Under the pieces are notes generated by a model. That model had not been told where the DNA came from. It searched no databases and saw only the letters and a list, made by a program, of their open reading frames with translations. A stretch of 64,000 nt of DNA from Angiostrongylus vasorum (lineage: Eukaryota > Nematoda > Chromadorea > Rhabditida > Metastrongylidae), in assembly GCA_018806985.1 (NCBI GenBank), contig JADANN010000202.1, positions 930,001-994,000 of the forward strand. Reading direction: 5' to 3'. Of this stretch, positions 63,301 through 64,000 are shown piece by piece; positions within the stretch are counted from its first letter, which is position 1, and each line of letters opens with the position of its first letter. The position numbers and the translations under genes were made by a program.

Positions 63301-64000
63301 GGCAACAGTGATCTGTACTGTGAAGTCCGCTTCTGTCGTTGAATGACTTTCTATGCACAAGCAGCCCAGTGAGTATTGTTTTTTCAAGAAACTAGCCAAA
63401 CATCATATCTTTTGTTCAGCATCTTAAGGAAGTCTAACGTCGAGGTCGTATTGTTCCCTTAACGTTCCAAGGAATCGAATCACTAACGGCTATCGTCGAC
63501 AGGTCGAATTGTCGGACGCAACTGTTTCCATTTTTTTCTACCTATTTCAGTCCCCATGCAAAGTTCTCGAGAGTAGTACTAAATAGTTTTGGCGCAATGA
63601 TACTCTTCACGAACTCCTCTGACGCTGTAAAGTGAAACTTTTTTTTGTCTTGTTGTCCATGTCTAAGGAGTCATTGTGTAGCGAATAAGGGCAACCAGAT
63701 TATTTTAGTCTTTCACCATAACTAATGGAAAGGTGATGCTTGCGGATTTATTCAACTATATATTTATGTGGCATTATATTGATATTTGCTGTATTAAAGA
63801 GAAAATCTCTTTGAGGGGGAAGATCTCAGGCGCCGTTAACCGCTAGACGAAGTGAGCGTTCTCTTGTTATGATAAATGGAATTACTCCAGTAAAGTACGT
63901 TGCGTGAAAGAGCGAGAGAGAGTGTCGTTCATTGTGAGTTCAGGGACAGTGCTTACTGCTTTTGCTCTGTCGAAGTTGTTTCTTACAAATAAATGCGACT
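22641..64000 (+). CDS. xdh-1: Xanthine dehydrogenase gene, exons 1-31 (3' end beyond window)
   Basis: XDH oxidises hypoxanthine to xanthine and xanthine to urate in the cytosol, passing electrons from a molybdopterin site through two 2Fe-2S clusters to FAD and then NAD+. Thirty-one exons, listed separately, join in one open frame with GT-AG introns (1186 codons plus 2 nt). Order along the protein: plant-type 2Fe-2S (C-x4-C-x2-C near residue 50), second 2Fe-2S (CGFC and CRC), a long linker (residues 185-260), FAD domain (about 270-580), then molybdopterin domains (about 610 onward) with [26 protein letters not shown] and SPTAASASS. The Glu of GGGFGGKE (residue 855) and the Arg of ERAMVHIDN (residue 933) correspond to bovine Glu802 and Arg880, which mark XDH rather than aldehyde oxidase. 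RREDD, near the NAD side, is kept. No stop or frameshift was seen, so the gene looks intact. The symbol follows C. elegans usage; true orthology is not proven. Coding sequence is only about 9% of the span. Confidence 0.93.
23034..23130 (+). CDS. xdh-1: XDH exon 2 (first 2Fe-2S cluster)
   Basis: Acceptor TTTGCAG. Encodes residues 46-77, with [17 protein letters not shown]. The three Cys of the C-x4-C-x2-C loop bind the first [2Fe-2S] cluster, with a fourth expected in the next exon (NAC). The exon ends two bases into an Arg codon. Confidence 0.93.
23483..23565 (-). mobile_element. tRNA-like SINE head in XDH intron 2
   Basis: The minus strand has TATAGCGCCCTGGTTAGAAG (A box) and GATTTGAATCC (B box) about 40 bases apart, but no cloverleaf that would make it a working tRNA gene. 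Confidence 0.5.
23605..23880 (+). mobile_element. PLE 3' end fragment in intron 2
   Basis: Aligns by eye with 52590-52860 over its whole length: GCGAAGAAGCTATTTTG, GATTGAAATCTTGGTT, an eroded ribozyme core (CTGAAGAAGACGG...GAACCGTCAGC), AATAAAGA and GGAAGTCGG. Confidence 0.7.
24228..24435. repeat. FB foldback element in intron 2, partial
   Basis: Starts TTTATTTACTGCCTATTAC and keeps the right inner arm ending TTTGCAAATATCTCAGCATC. The left inner arm is missing. Confidence 0.7.
24583..24708 (+). CDS. xdh-1: XDH exon 3
   Basis: Acceptor GTTTTAG, donor GTTCGT. Encodes residues 78-119, including [10 protein letters not shown] and AVTTVEGIG, which link the two Fe-S domains. It ends at QERLAA two bases into a codon that is completed by exon 4. 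Confidence 0.92.
25057..25169 (+). CDS. xdh-1: XDH exon 4 (second 2Fe-2S, first Cys pair)
   Basis: Acceptor TTTTTAAG. Encodes residues 120-157 with [15 protein letters not shown]. The CGFC pair binds the second [2Fe-2S] cluster of the helical Fe-S domain. Confidence 0.93.
25523..25790 (-). mobile_element. SINE-A, eroded copy in intron 4
   Basis: Keeps GATAAAGCTTCCGG, ACTCGACTCCATTAGGC and GAATGCATAATTGG in SINE-A order. The head is doubtful. Confidence 0.5.
26430..27970 (+). mobile_element. RTE-B, copy 2 (internally deleted) in intron 4
   Basis: Plus-strand RTE-B. Endonuclease remnants at about 26600-27200 ([29 protein letters not shown]) are followed, after loss of most of the RT core including FADD, by the C-terminal part at 27400-27960 ([18 protein letters not shown]). 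Same orientation as XDH. Not functional. Confidence 0.75.
27971..28317. other. Unassigned part of intron 4
   Basis: No match to the other repeats of the window and no coding frame with recognisable content. Confidence 0.35.
28318..28720. repeat. FB foldback element in intron 4, both arms
   Basis: Two long arms face each other: GCTGAGATATTTGCAAAACT with GGTGTCTGCGG on the left, and CGGACATCTGCGGTCC with GAGTTTTGCACATCTGAGC on the right. The right end is CCATTAAAAAGAGTAGGCGG. The centre holds a GATGATTGC-like spacer. Confidence 0.8.
29161..29240 (+). CDS. xdh-1: XDH exon 5 (second 2Fe-2S, last Cys pair)
   Basis: Acceptor TGCCTAG, donor GTGAGA. Encodes residues 158-184 with [15 protein letters not shown] completes the second cluster site. 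It follows a 4-kb intron that carries an eroded LINE and a foldback element. Phase 0 at the 3' end. Confidence 0.93.
29323..29400 (+). CDS. xdh-1: XDH exon 6 (Cys-rich linker)
   Basis: Phase 0 at both ends, 26 codons. Encodes the start of the linker between the Fe-S and FAD parts, with [12 protein letters not shown] and then ECC. Mammalian XDH has a comparable GNG...CC stretch here. Skipping this exon would keep the frame. Confidence 0.85.
29622..29726 (+). CDS. xdh-1: XDH exon 7 (linker extension)
   Basis: Acceptor ACTTTAG, donor GTAAAA. Thirty-five codons, phase 0 at both ends, starting [10 protein letters not shown]. Low complexity at the start with two Cys near the end. It makes the linker about 30 residues longer than in mammalian XDH. 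It is supported by the open frame and splice sites, not by clear homology, so it is less certain than its neighbours. Confidence 0.7.
30320..30455 (-). mobile_element. PLE-related 3' end with eroded ribozyme core, intron 7
   Basis: Minus strand: CGAGGA, AGGCGAGAGCGCC, GAAACGUUGACC, then 90 bases on an AACCTCGGCATGAC-type tail (read on the plus strand). The first core base pair (CU) is changed. Confidence 0.55.
30456..31993. other. Unassigned part of intron 7
   Basis: No supported coding frame or recognised repeat. Confidence 0.35.
31994..32071 (+). CDS. xdh-1: XDH exon 8
   Basis: Acceptor ATTCAG, donor GTAAGT. Encodes residues 246-271 with [15 protein letters not shown], equivalent to the DPTQEPIFPPEL block just before the FAD domain in other XDHs. 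Confidence 0.92.
32135..32580. repeat. FB foldback elements in intron 8
   Basis: One inner arm (GCTGAGATATTTGCAAAACT to CTCTCAGCTGGGTTCT), a TTATTATTTACTGCCCACTC end in the middle, then a second part with the opposite arm and the matching end GAGTAGGCAGTAAATAATAA at 32559-32578. It looks like two FB units, or one with an inner duplication. Confidence 0.75.
32611..32880 (+). mobile_element. SINE-A, copy 3 in intron 8
   Basis: Full order on the plus strand: GCATGTGGCGCAGTGGTTGC (A box), GGAATCGATCCC (B box), a TTCCATCCCTCCGGGTCGG body, and the end GATCAACGCCGAGCGC with the TTTATCC tail. Confidence 0.9.
33039..33112 (+). CDS. xdh-1: XDH exon 9 (start of FAD domain)
   Basis: Short exon found by frame fitting. 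Acceptor TTTTCAG, donor GTAGTG. Encodes residues 272-295 ending KWYQPTSY, matching the W-x-x-P-x-S start of the FAD-binding domain. It joins exon 10 two bases into a Ser codon. Confidence 0.85.
33113..34025. other. Unassigned part of intron 9
   Basis: No recognised gene or repeat. Confidence 0.35.
34026..34318 (-). mobile_element. SINE-A, copy 4 in intron 9
   Basis: Tail with two AAGGATAAAG repeats, then CTCTCGGCGTTGATCAATCC, the body, and the head GGGCGCGTGTGGCGTAG on the minus strand. It ends about 90 bases before the exon 10 acceptor. Confidence 0.9.
34408..34528 (+). CDS. xdh-1: XDH exon 10 (FAD domain)
   Basis: Acceptor TGTTTTAG, donor GTAAGC. Encodes residues 296-336 with [14 protein letters not shown], the FAD pyrophosphate-binding loop equivalent to VVGNTEIGIEMKF in mammals. 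Confidence 0.93.
35197..35308 (+). CDS. xdh-1: XDH exon 11 (FAD domain)
   Basis: Acceptor ATTCAG, donor GTATGA. Encodes residues 337-373 with [14 protein letters not shown], typical of the FAD domain (GAALSL block). Ends one base into a codon. Confidence 0.92.
35425..35790. repeat. FB foldback element in intron 11
   Basis: Arms GCGGAGATATTTGCAAAACT and a later direct GCTAAGATATTTGCAAAACT, with CTCAGCTAGTTCTG and CCCAGTTAAGCTGAGGC in between. One arm is a direct repeat, so two elements may be fused. Confidence 0.65.
35931..36007 (+). CDS. xdh-1: XDH exon 12 (FAD domain)
   Basis: Acceptor GCTTTCAG, donor GTAAGC. Encodes residues 374-399 with [12 protein letters not shown]. The Trp is conserved, but the residue before it, Arg in mammalian XDH, is His here. 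Confidence 0.92.
36275..36349 (+). CDS. xdh-1: XDH exon 13 (FAD domain)
   Basis: Acceptor TTTTCAG, donor GTAGTA. Encodes residues 400-424 with [17 protein letters not shown], the [14 protein letters not shown] flavin-binding signature with the first Gly pair read as AG. Confidence 0.94.
36938..37069 (+). CDS. xdh-1: XDH exon 14 (FAD domain)
   Basis: Acceptor TTCCCAG, donor GTGAGC. Encodes residues 425-468, with FFLSYRK and ILIPFTRE of the FAD domain. Phase 0. Confidence 0.92.
37243..37427 (+). CDS. xdh-1: XDH exon 15 (FAD domain)
   Basis: Acceptor TCTTTCAG, donor GTGAGC. Encodes residues 469-529 with [14 protein letters not shown] and [14 protein letters not shown] is the XDH-type cluster that shapes flavin and NAD binding. 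Ends two bases into a Lys codon. Confidence 0.94.
37428..38290. other. Intron 15, no repeat or gene recognised
   Basis: A short intron by the standards of this gene. It contains no element that I could match to the others. Confidence 0.4.
38291..38447 (+). CDS. xdh-1: XDH exon 16 (end of FAD domain)
   Basis: Acceptor TGTCACAG, donor GTGAGT. Encodes residues 530-582 with [20 protein letters not shown] and then FLKFFLDV, the C-terminal FAD subdomain. Confidence 0.93.
38698..38765 (+). repeat. tRNA-like head next to LINE end
   Basis: TAGCTCACTGGTTAAATG fits an A box and GGTCCGACCCT fits a B box 35 bases later. It abuts the broken 3' side of RTE-A copy 2. Probably a SINE remnant, not a tRNA gene. 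Confidence 0.45.
38779..41611 (-). mobile_element. RTE-A, copy 2 in XDH intron 16 (broken)
   Basis: Minus-strand copy, antisense to XDH. Endonuclease N-terminal part at 41019-41411, C-terminal part at 40285-40671 ([12 protein letters not shown]), RT at 39287-39745 ([20 protein letters not shown]) and FADD at 39250-39261. It lacks the last 340 bases of copy 1, including the tail. It is very similar to copy 1 but with different frameshifts. Its 5' end lies somewhere between 41533 and about 41611, close to the exon 17 acceptor. Confidence 0.88.
41630..41828 (+). CDS. xdh-1: XDH exon 17 (linker into Mo domain)
   Basis: Acceptor GTTATAG, donor GTCTGT. Encodes residues 583-648, with [12 protein letters not shown] and then TGEAIYCGD, the start of the molybdopterin half. 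The acceptor lies at most about 100 bp from the 5' side of a LINE inserted in the upstream intron. Ends one base into an Asn codon. Confidence 0.92.
42391..42676 (-). mobile_element. SINE-A, copy 5 in intron 17
   Basis: Complete order on the minus strand, from the head GCGTGTGGTGCAGTGG to the end GATTAATCCCTGTGGG-type and a GGGATGAAGC tail. Confidence 0.88.
42700..42890 (-). mobile_element. Short PLE-related element, eroded core
   Basis: Minus strand: AAAGAAGGCAAAGGAGCC, GAAACGUUAAGCGAAUAAAA, then a GCGAGGTTGGG-type tail (read on plus). Upstream block GAGCGGTGCTCCCTCC matches the one in 45200-45250. CUGANGA is lost. Confidence 0.5.
43071..44380 (-). mobile_element. RTE-A, copy 3 (old, 5'-truncated) in intron 17
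   Basis: 3' tail of GTGCTTGAGTGCTTGG repeats at 43071, then the C-terminal part, and an RT core with FADD at 43876-43887. It is far more diverged than copies 1 and 2 and full of stops. Confidence 0.75.
44381..45039. other. Unassigned, with a 30-bp imperfect tandem repeat
   Basis: At 44387-44450 a unit of about 30 bp (GCGTTAGTAATATCAA and GCGTTTGTAATATCAA in the two copies) is repeated. No gene is recognised in the rest. Confidence 0.4.
45040..45335 (-). mobile_element. Short non-autonomous element with hammerhead-like core
   Basis: About 300 bp on the minus strand: a GAATCGATGGTCCAC-type block, the core (45118-45152), GAATAAAATCC and a tail read on plus as TTTAACCTCTGTACGAC. Same family as 56788-57133 and 22140-22400. 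No coding potential. Confidence 0.6.
45118..45152 (-). ncRNA. Hammerhead-like core, partly changed
   Basis: Minus strand: AGGUU, UGAGGA, AGAAGAAGACGUC, GAAA, CGUG, GGCC. The C of CUGANGA is U and the cleavage triplet is GUG, so activity is unlikely. GGCC can still pair with GGUU. Confidence 0.45.
45365..45540 (+). CDS. xdh-1: XDH exon 18 (Mo domain)
   Basis: Acceptor TTATTTAG, donor GTAATT. Encodes residues 649-707, beginning [14 protein letters not shown] and containing [14 protein letters not shown] and DTPIFVKDK. Confidence 0.93.
46380..46465 (+). mobile_element. PLE-related fragment
   Basis: CGCAAGAATAAACAGCTGTG matches a block at 55964-55985, followed by CTCTGAGGAAGGAGATGG and AAACGTCAACC, an eroded ribozyme core. 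Confidence 0.45.
46640..46735 (-). mobile_element. PLE 3' tail fragment
   Basis: GGTTGGTATAG, a GTT-rich stretch and ATGGCCGACATTACGGCGAT match 9468-9545 in the same orientation. It ends exactly where an RTE-B 3' end begins. Confidence 0.65.
46737..46910 (-). mobile_element. RTE-B 3' end fragment
   Basis: The minus strand matches the last part of RTE-B (copy 1, 15926-16040): GATGCTCAATGAGTCC, then CTGGCGCTCGCTCGAGTGAC and an AGGTGATAGAGGTGACAGG tail. Confidence 0.75.
46930..47320 (+). mobile_element. SINE-like, internally deleted RTE-A derivative, copy 1
   Basis: The plus strand has an unknown 5' part (CCAACGGTTTACC...), then sequence like the RTE-A 5' end (TCTGATCCACGAGG, GTGAAGACCTGG, GATTCCAGGGA; compare the reverse of 41470-41533), directly followed by the RTE-A 3' end (CCCGCACAACTAGTGAGGAC) and its AAGTATC repeats. 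The ORF region is absent. A second copy in reverse lies at 62535-62906. Confidence 0.7.
47374..47428. repeat. (TA)n microsatellite
   Basis: About 54 bases of alternating TA with one G. Confidence 0.97.
47604..48245 (-). mobile_element. RTE-B, copy 3 (3' part only)
   Basis: Minus-strand copy of the RTE-B C-terminal region, starting at the CACCTGTATCGGC tail (47610) and including [20 protein letters not shown] and [16 protein letters not shown]. 5'-truncated at about 48245. Confidence 0.82.
48299..48357. repeat. (TA)n microsatellite
   Basis: About 55 bases of TA with a few G and CA interruptions. Together with 47374-47428 it brackets RTE-B copy 3. Confidence 0.95.
48366..48575. repeat. FB foldback element, partial, intron 18
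   Basis: TTTTTATTTACTGCCTAATC end and the inner arm GATGCTGAGATATTTAAAAA, then ACCACCACACCATTCGG. The right arm is missing. Confidence 0.7.
48638..48680. repeat. Short hairpin
   Basis: ATCGTTGAG-a-TTACG pairs with CGTAA-g-CTCAACGAT around a 13-base loop. No function is assigned. Confidence 0.6.
48833..49118 (+). mobile_element. SINE-A, copy 6 in intron 18
   Basis: Complete plus-strand copy: GCGTGTGGCGCAGAGG head, GGAATCGATCCC B box, body, GATCAACGCCGAGAGC end, and two TTTATCC tail repeats. Confidence 0.9.
49119..50309. other. End of intron 18, unassigned
   Basis: No repeat of the window and no coding frame recognised. Confidence 0.4.
50310..50429 (+). CDS. xdh-1: XDH exon 19 (Mo domain)
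   Basis: Acceptor GTTTCAG, donor GTACGG. Forty codons, phase 0 at both ends, with [20 protein letters not shown]. Follows a 4.8-kb repeat-filled intron. Confidence 0.93.
50503..50640 (+). CDS. xdh-1: XDH exon 20 (Mo domain)
   Basis: Acceptor TTTGAAG, donor GTTTGT. Forty-six codons, with [10 protein letters not shown] and then [11 protein letters not shown], matching the E-D-A-I and V-x-GE-x-x-x-GGQ blocks of the family. Confidence 0.93.
50784..50882 (+). CDS. xdh-1: XDH exon 21 (Mo domain)
   Basis: Acceptor CATACAG, donor GTACTG. Thirty-three codons, with [14 protein letters not shown] and ISTQGI, the conserved H-F-YLE segment of the molybdenum pocket. Confidence 0.94.
51095..51345 (-). mobile_element. 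PLE 3' region, minus strand, intron 21
   Basis: Reverse of 54208-54450 over its length, e.g. TAAGAAACATCTTTATTAAA against the opposite order at 54260-54285. It contains the ribozyme-like core at 51135-51169. With 51815-52038 it forms one minus-strand PLE copy split by a foldback element. Confidence 0.78.
51135..51169 (-). ncRNA. Hammerhead-like ribozyme core, all core bases kept
   Basis: Minus strand: GGCU, CUGAAGA, hairpin AGGCGAAACCGCC (four GC-rich pairs, AAAC loop), GAAA, CGUC, AGC. CUGANGA, GAAA and the GUC triplet are intact. AGC can pair with GCU (helix I). Helix III is limited to the palindrome ACGU. Confidence 0.7.
51386..51807. repeat. FB foldback element inside a PLE, with 12-bp direct repeats
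   Basis: Two long arms around a GATGGCAAAAGATCAATAG-type centre. The 12-mer CTTCTCCGTTGT occurs directly on both sides (51374-51385 and 51808-51819), as expected for a target-site duplication in the PLE coding end. The right terminal repeat is shorter than the left. Confidence 0.82.
51815..52038 (-). mobile_element. PLE GIY-YIG endonuclease segment, minus strand
   Basis: Read on the minus strand from 52038: CAACGCAAAATTGCATAATT, CIICP-like, a [25 protein letters not shown] GIY-YIG stretch, then the HRDAGTQRR end. It contains a stop after the CIIC pair, so it is dead. Confidence 0.75.
52039..52358 (+). pseudogene. PLE RT C-terminus plus GIY-YIG domain, open frame
   Basis: The open frame (which begins upstream at 51882 in unrelated antisense sequence) covers the end of the RT ([17 protein letters not shown]), a CIIC...C zinc-finger-like motif, and a GIY-YIG nuclease ([20 protein letters not shown]), then GTHRTQRH and a stop at 52359. 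In PLEs this nuclease opens the target DNA. The 5' two thirds of the element are missing, so it cannot move on its own. Confidence 0.8.
52359..52850 (+). mobile_element. PLE 3' untranslated region
   Basis: Follows the GIY-YIG frame directly: a decayed coding end (CGAAAATGAACTGCAGG), GAAGCTATTTTGTGTTC, the ribozyme-like core at 52721-52754, AATAAAGAATAAAAAT and the terminal GAGGTTAATAGAAAGTCGG. Confidence 0.78.
52721..52754 (+). ncRNA. Hammerhead-like core, GAAA changed
   Basis: CUGAGGA, hairpin AGGCGAAAUCCGCC, AAAA (expected GAAA), CGUC, AGC. One essential core base is changed, so this copy should be inactive. Confidence 0.55.
52854..53770 (-). mobile_element. PLE reverse transcriptase segment, inverted
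   Basis: Minus-strand RT from 53770 ([13 protein letters not shown]) through [15 protein letters not shown] and [12 protein letters not shown] (53330-53554) to [12 protein letters not shown] at the end. The catalytic YIDD is YIDN, and there are stops after GFHF and further on. It lies opposite to the GIY-YIG segments on both sides. Confidence 0.82.
53771..54510 (+). mobile_element. PLE GIY-YIG segment and 3' region
   Basis: Starts GTCTATGTACAACG, then [13 protein letters not shown] and the GIY-YIG stretch ([22 protein letters not shown]) to about 53935, where a frameshift follows CVRIK. Then the coding end, a 3' region with the core at 54368-54403, and the terminal TTGATCAATG-like and GAGGTTAACAGAAAG motifs. 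Confidence 0.8.
54368..54403 (+). ncRNA. Hammerhead-like ribozyme core, triplet changed
   Basis: GGCU, CUGAAGA, AGGCGAAACCGCC, GAAA, UGUG, AGC. The conserved core is intact, but the cleavage triplet GUC is GUG, which should block cleavage. Confidence 0.62.
54723..54856 (+). CDS. xdh-1: XDH exon 22 (Mo active site Glu)
   Basis: Acceptor TGCTCAG, donor GTACGA. Encodes residues 827-870 with [12 protein letters not shown]. The Glu corresponds to bovine Glu802, which contacts the purine substrate. Aldehyde oxidases usually have a hydrophobic residue there. Confidence 0.94.
55430..55560 (+). mobile_element. SINE-A, eroded copy just before exon 23
   Basis: GGTCAGATATGCATTCATTC and TGGAACGCACAGTACCTC fit the SINE-A 3' half. 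It ends a few bases from the exon 23 acceptor at 55572. Confidence 0.5.
55573..55660 (+). CDS. xdh-1: XDH exon 23 (Mo domain)
   Basis: Acceptor CTTTCAG, donor GTGAAT. Thirty codons with [14 protein letters not shown] and TGTRHPF, equivalent to R-x-MLDR-x-EDM-x-x-TGGRHPF. Confidence 0.92.
55690..56110. repeat. Inverted repeat with PLE-related arms
   Basis: ACAGCCGTTCATTCTGGCGATG (left) is the imperfect reverse of CATCGCAAGAATAAACGGCTGT (right, about 55963). The right side continues into GGCGAAAUGUUAACCGAAUAA, an eroded ribozyme-like end. Confidence 0.5.
56405..56530 (+). mobile_element. PLE 3' terminal fragment
   Basis: GATAAATAAAGTT, CCTCGTACCTGTTCAAGG and AATATCGAGGTTAATGAGCAG match the last 100 bases of the PLE 3' region. 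Confidence 0.5.
56788..57133. mobile_element. Foldback element with a ribozyme-like core in each arm
   Basis: Arms of about 75 bp: left CTTGATAAGCTTACACGAG..., right ...CTCGTGTAAGCTCATCAAG. The left arm carries a complete core on the minus strand (56824-56858). The right arm carries GACGAAACGGUC-GAAA-CAUC-AGCC on the plus strand (57062-57089) with an altered CUGANGA (GGACGA). No coding capacity. Followed by a PLE-type GAGGTTAAAGGAAGGTCGG tail to 57178. Confidence 0.65.
56824..56858 (-). ncRNA. Hammerhead-like core with textbook CUGAUGA
   Basis: Minus strand: GCU, CUGAUGA, hairpin AGACGAAACCGUC, GAAA, CCUU, AGCC. All core bases match. The triplet CUU is allowed by the NUH rule but is weaker than GUC. 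AGC pairs with GCU for helix I. Confidence 0.65.
57338..57431 (+). CDS. xdh-1: XDH exon 24 (Mo domain)
   Basis: Acceptor TTTCCAG, donor GTGGCA. Encodes residues 901-931 with [19 protein letters not shown], the strand before the active-site Arg. Ends one base into a Glu codon. Confidence 0.92.
57699..57798 (+). CDS. xdh-1: XDH exon 25 (Mo active site Arg)
   Basis: Acceptor GTTCAG, donor GTCTGT. Encodes residues 932-964, opening [15 protein letters not shown]. The Arg corresponds to bovine Arg880. [12 protein letters not shown] follows. Confidence 0.94.
57799..59069. other. Intron 25, unassigned
   Basis: No repeat family of the window and no coding frame with recognisable content. Confidence 0.4.
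59070..59154 (+). CDS. xdh-1: XDH exon 26 (Mo cofactor loop)
   Basis: Acceptor TAATTCAG, donor GTTGTT. Twenty-nine codons, beginning [13 protein letters not shown], the molybdopterin-binding loop. Confidence 0.94.
59403..59548 (+). CDS. xdh-1: XDH exon 27 (Mo domain)
   Basis: Acceptor GATTTAG, donor GTGAAT. Encodes residues 994-1041 with [13 protein letters not shown] and [11 protein letters not shown]. Mammalian XDH has RCWDEC at this place, so the first Cys of that pair is Thr here. Confidence 0.92.
59735..59900 (-). mobile_element. SINE-A, eroded copy in intron 27
   Basis: GGATAAAGAATGGC, GGTTGAATGCACATTTGGC and CAAAGACTTACCGATC are SINE-A blocks in the usual order. The head is unclear. 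Confidence 0.5.
59935..60215 (+). mobile_element. RTE-A 3' end fragment in intron 27
   Basis: ACCACCTACACTTTGGACGG, TTTTACAGATCACGG and GACGATTGCGAGAGAAAG match copy 1 from about 2840 to 3030. It ends in CAAGTATCCAAATAAG. Confidence 0.8.
60216..60320 (-). mobile_element. Fragment of the RTE-A derivative
   Basis: TCTCGAGGTCAGCGTAGCC, then CAGGTCGTCACAGCCC and GATCAGAGGGAGATTTG match 62640-62730. It directly follows the RTE-A 3' end. Confidence 0.65.
60870..61200 (-). mobile_element. tRNA-like SINE-B, copy 2 in intron 27
   Basis: Read on the minus strand: TAGCGCGGTGGTTAATG (A box), GGTTCGGCTACC (B box), then the same body as 13515-13850, in which CCACTGTGGACGATGAA and GCGAAATGTCCG are clear. 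Confidence 0.72.
61325..61406 (+). CDS. xdh-1: XDH exon 28 (Mo domain)
   Basis: Acceptor CTTTCCAG, donor GTATCT. Twenty-eight codons with [16 protein letters not shown], equivalent to KKRGLCIIPTKFGISF. Confidence 0.93.
61441..61670. repeat. Diverged FB-type foldback element in intron 28
   Basis: Starts TTTATTTACTGCCTACTT. Arms CCTCGGGTGCGCTTC...CGCGATTACGTTTTT and the reverse AAAAAAGTAATCGTGG...GCACACCCGAGG form a stem of about 40 bp. Confidence 0.7.
61982..62143 (+). CDS. xdh-1: XDH exon 29 (Mo domain)
   Basis: Acceptor CATTTAG, donor GTAATG. Fifty-four codons with [20 protein letters not shown], a hallmark of the molybdenum hydroxylases. Confidence 0.95.
62281..62343 (+). CDS. xdh-1: XDH exon 30 (Mo cofactor)
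   Basis: Acceptor TGTTTAG, donor GTAAAG. Twenty-one codons, [20 protein letters not shown], equivalent to the VPN-SPTAAS loop that touches the cofactor. Confidence 0.94.
62535..62906 (-). mobile_element. SINE-like RTE-A derivative, copy 2 in intron 30
   Basis: Reverse of 46930-47320 over about 370 bp: ACTTGAACGCCCCGTCC (RTE-A 3' end), GGTTAAGCCATTGTGGTTCC, GATCAGAGGGAGATTTGCC, and the 5' part up to AAACCGTTGGGAGG. A stretch of its 5' part is open in both copies (LPxGNAGLLxSLxDP), which may be chance. Confidence 0.75.
62977..63104 (+). CDS. xdh-1: XDH exon 31, last exon visible
   Basis: Acceptor ATTTTAG, donor GTATAA. Encodes residues 1145-1186 with [20 protein letters not shown] and SLSATGYG. 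The block around the next conserved FETNSGN/YG region and the C-terminal GEPP loop were not found before 64000, so the gene continues outside. Confidence 0.9.
63105..64000. other. Start of intron 31, unassigned
   Basis: No further XDH exon could be found before the right edge. No clear repeat, although TGGCGCAATGATACTC near 63590 resembles RTE-B sequence. Confidence 0.4.

Overview
The window looks like a piece of a nematode genome, most likely a strongylid such as a hookworm. This is inference: it rests on the intron-rich gene, GT-AG splice sites, short TTTCAG-like acceptors, and RTE-type LINEs plus Penelope-like elements (PLEs) of a kind known from such worms. No species can be proven from the sequence alone.

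One host gene is recognised: a xanthine dehydrogenase (XDH) gene on the + strand. It starts at 22641 and runs off the right edge. I could place 31 consecutive exons by joining reading frames at splice sites. They give 3560 nt of coding sequence (about 1186 codons, frame open throughout) spread over about 40.5 kb. They encode, in order, the two 2Fe-2S clusters, a lengthened Cys-containing linker, the FAD domain and most of the molybdopterin domain. The last part of the protein (roughly 150-170 residues, by comparison with the family) lies outside the window. The molybdenum-site Glu and Arg that separate XDH from aldehyde oxidase are both present.

Positions 1-22640 hold no host gene that I can recognise. 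They contain a LINE (RTE-A, 1-3052), a diverged tandem duplication (7060-8625), a PLE (9468-11760), a second LINE family (RTE-B, 15926-18780) and several SINEs and foldback elements. From 22641 onward the introns carry the same families: RTE-A (three long or partial copies and several 3' ends), RTE-B (three copies and one 3' end), PLE pieces, a tRNA-derived SINE (SINE-A, six clear copies and several eroded ones), a second tRNA-like SINE (SINE-B), a foldback family (FB) and a short non-autonomous derivative of RTE-A. All family labels are mine.

The most unusual signal is a recurring structured motif in the PLE 3' regions and in short related elements. It reads CUGANGA, then a GC-rich hairpin, then GAAACGUC and AGC/GGCC, which is the conserved core of a hammerhead ribozyme with a very short, palindromic helix III. 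Several copies keep every core base. The region 51095-54510 is a rearranged cluster of PLE pieces in both orientations, with three segment boundaries falling at the same roughly 30-nt coding motif.
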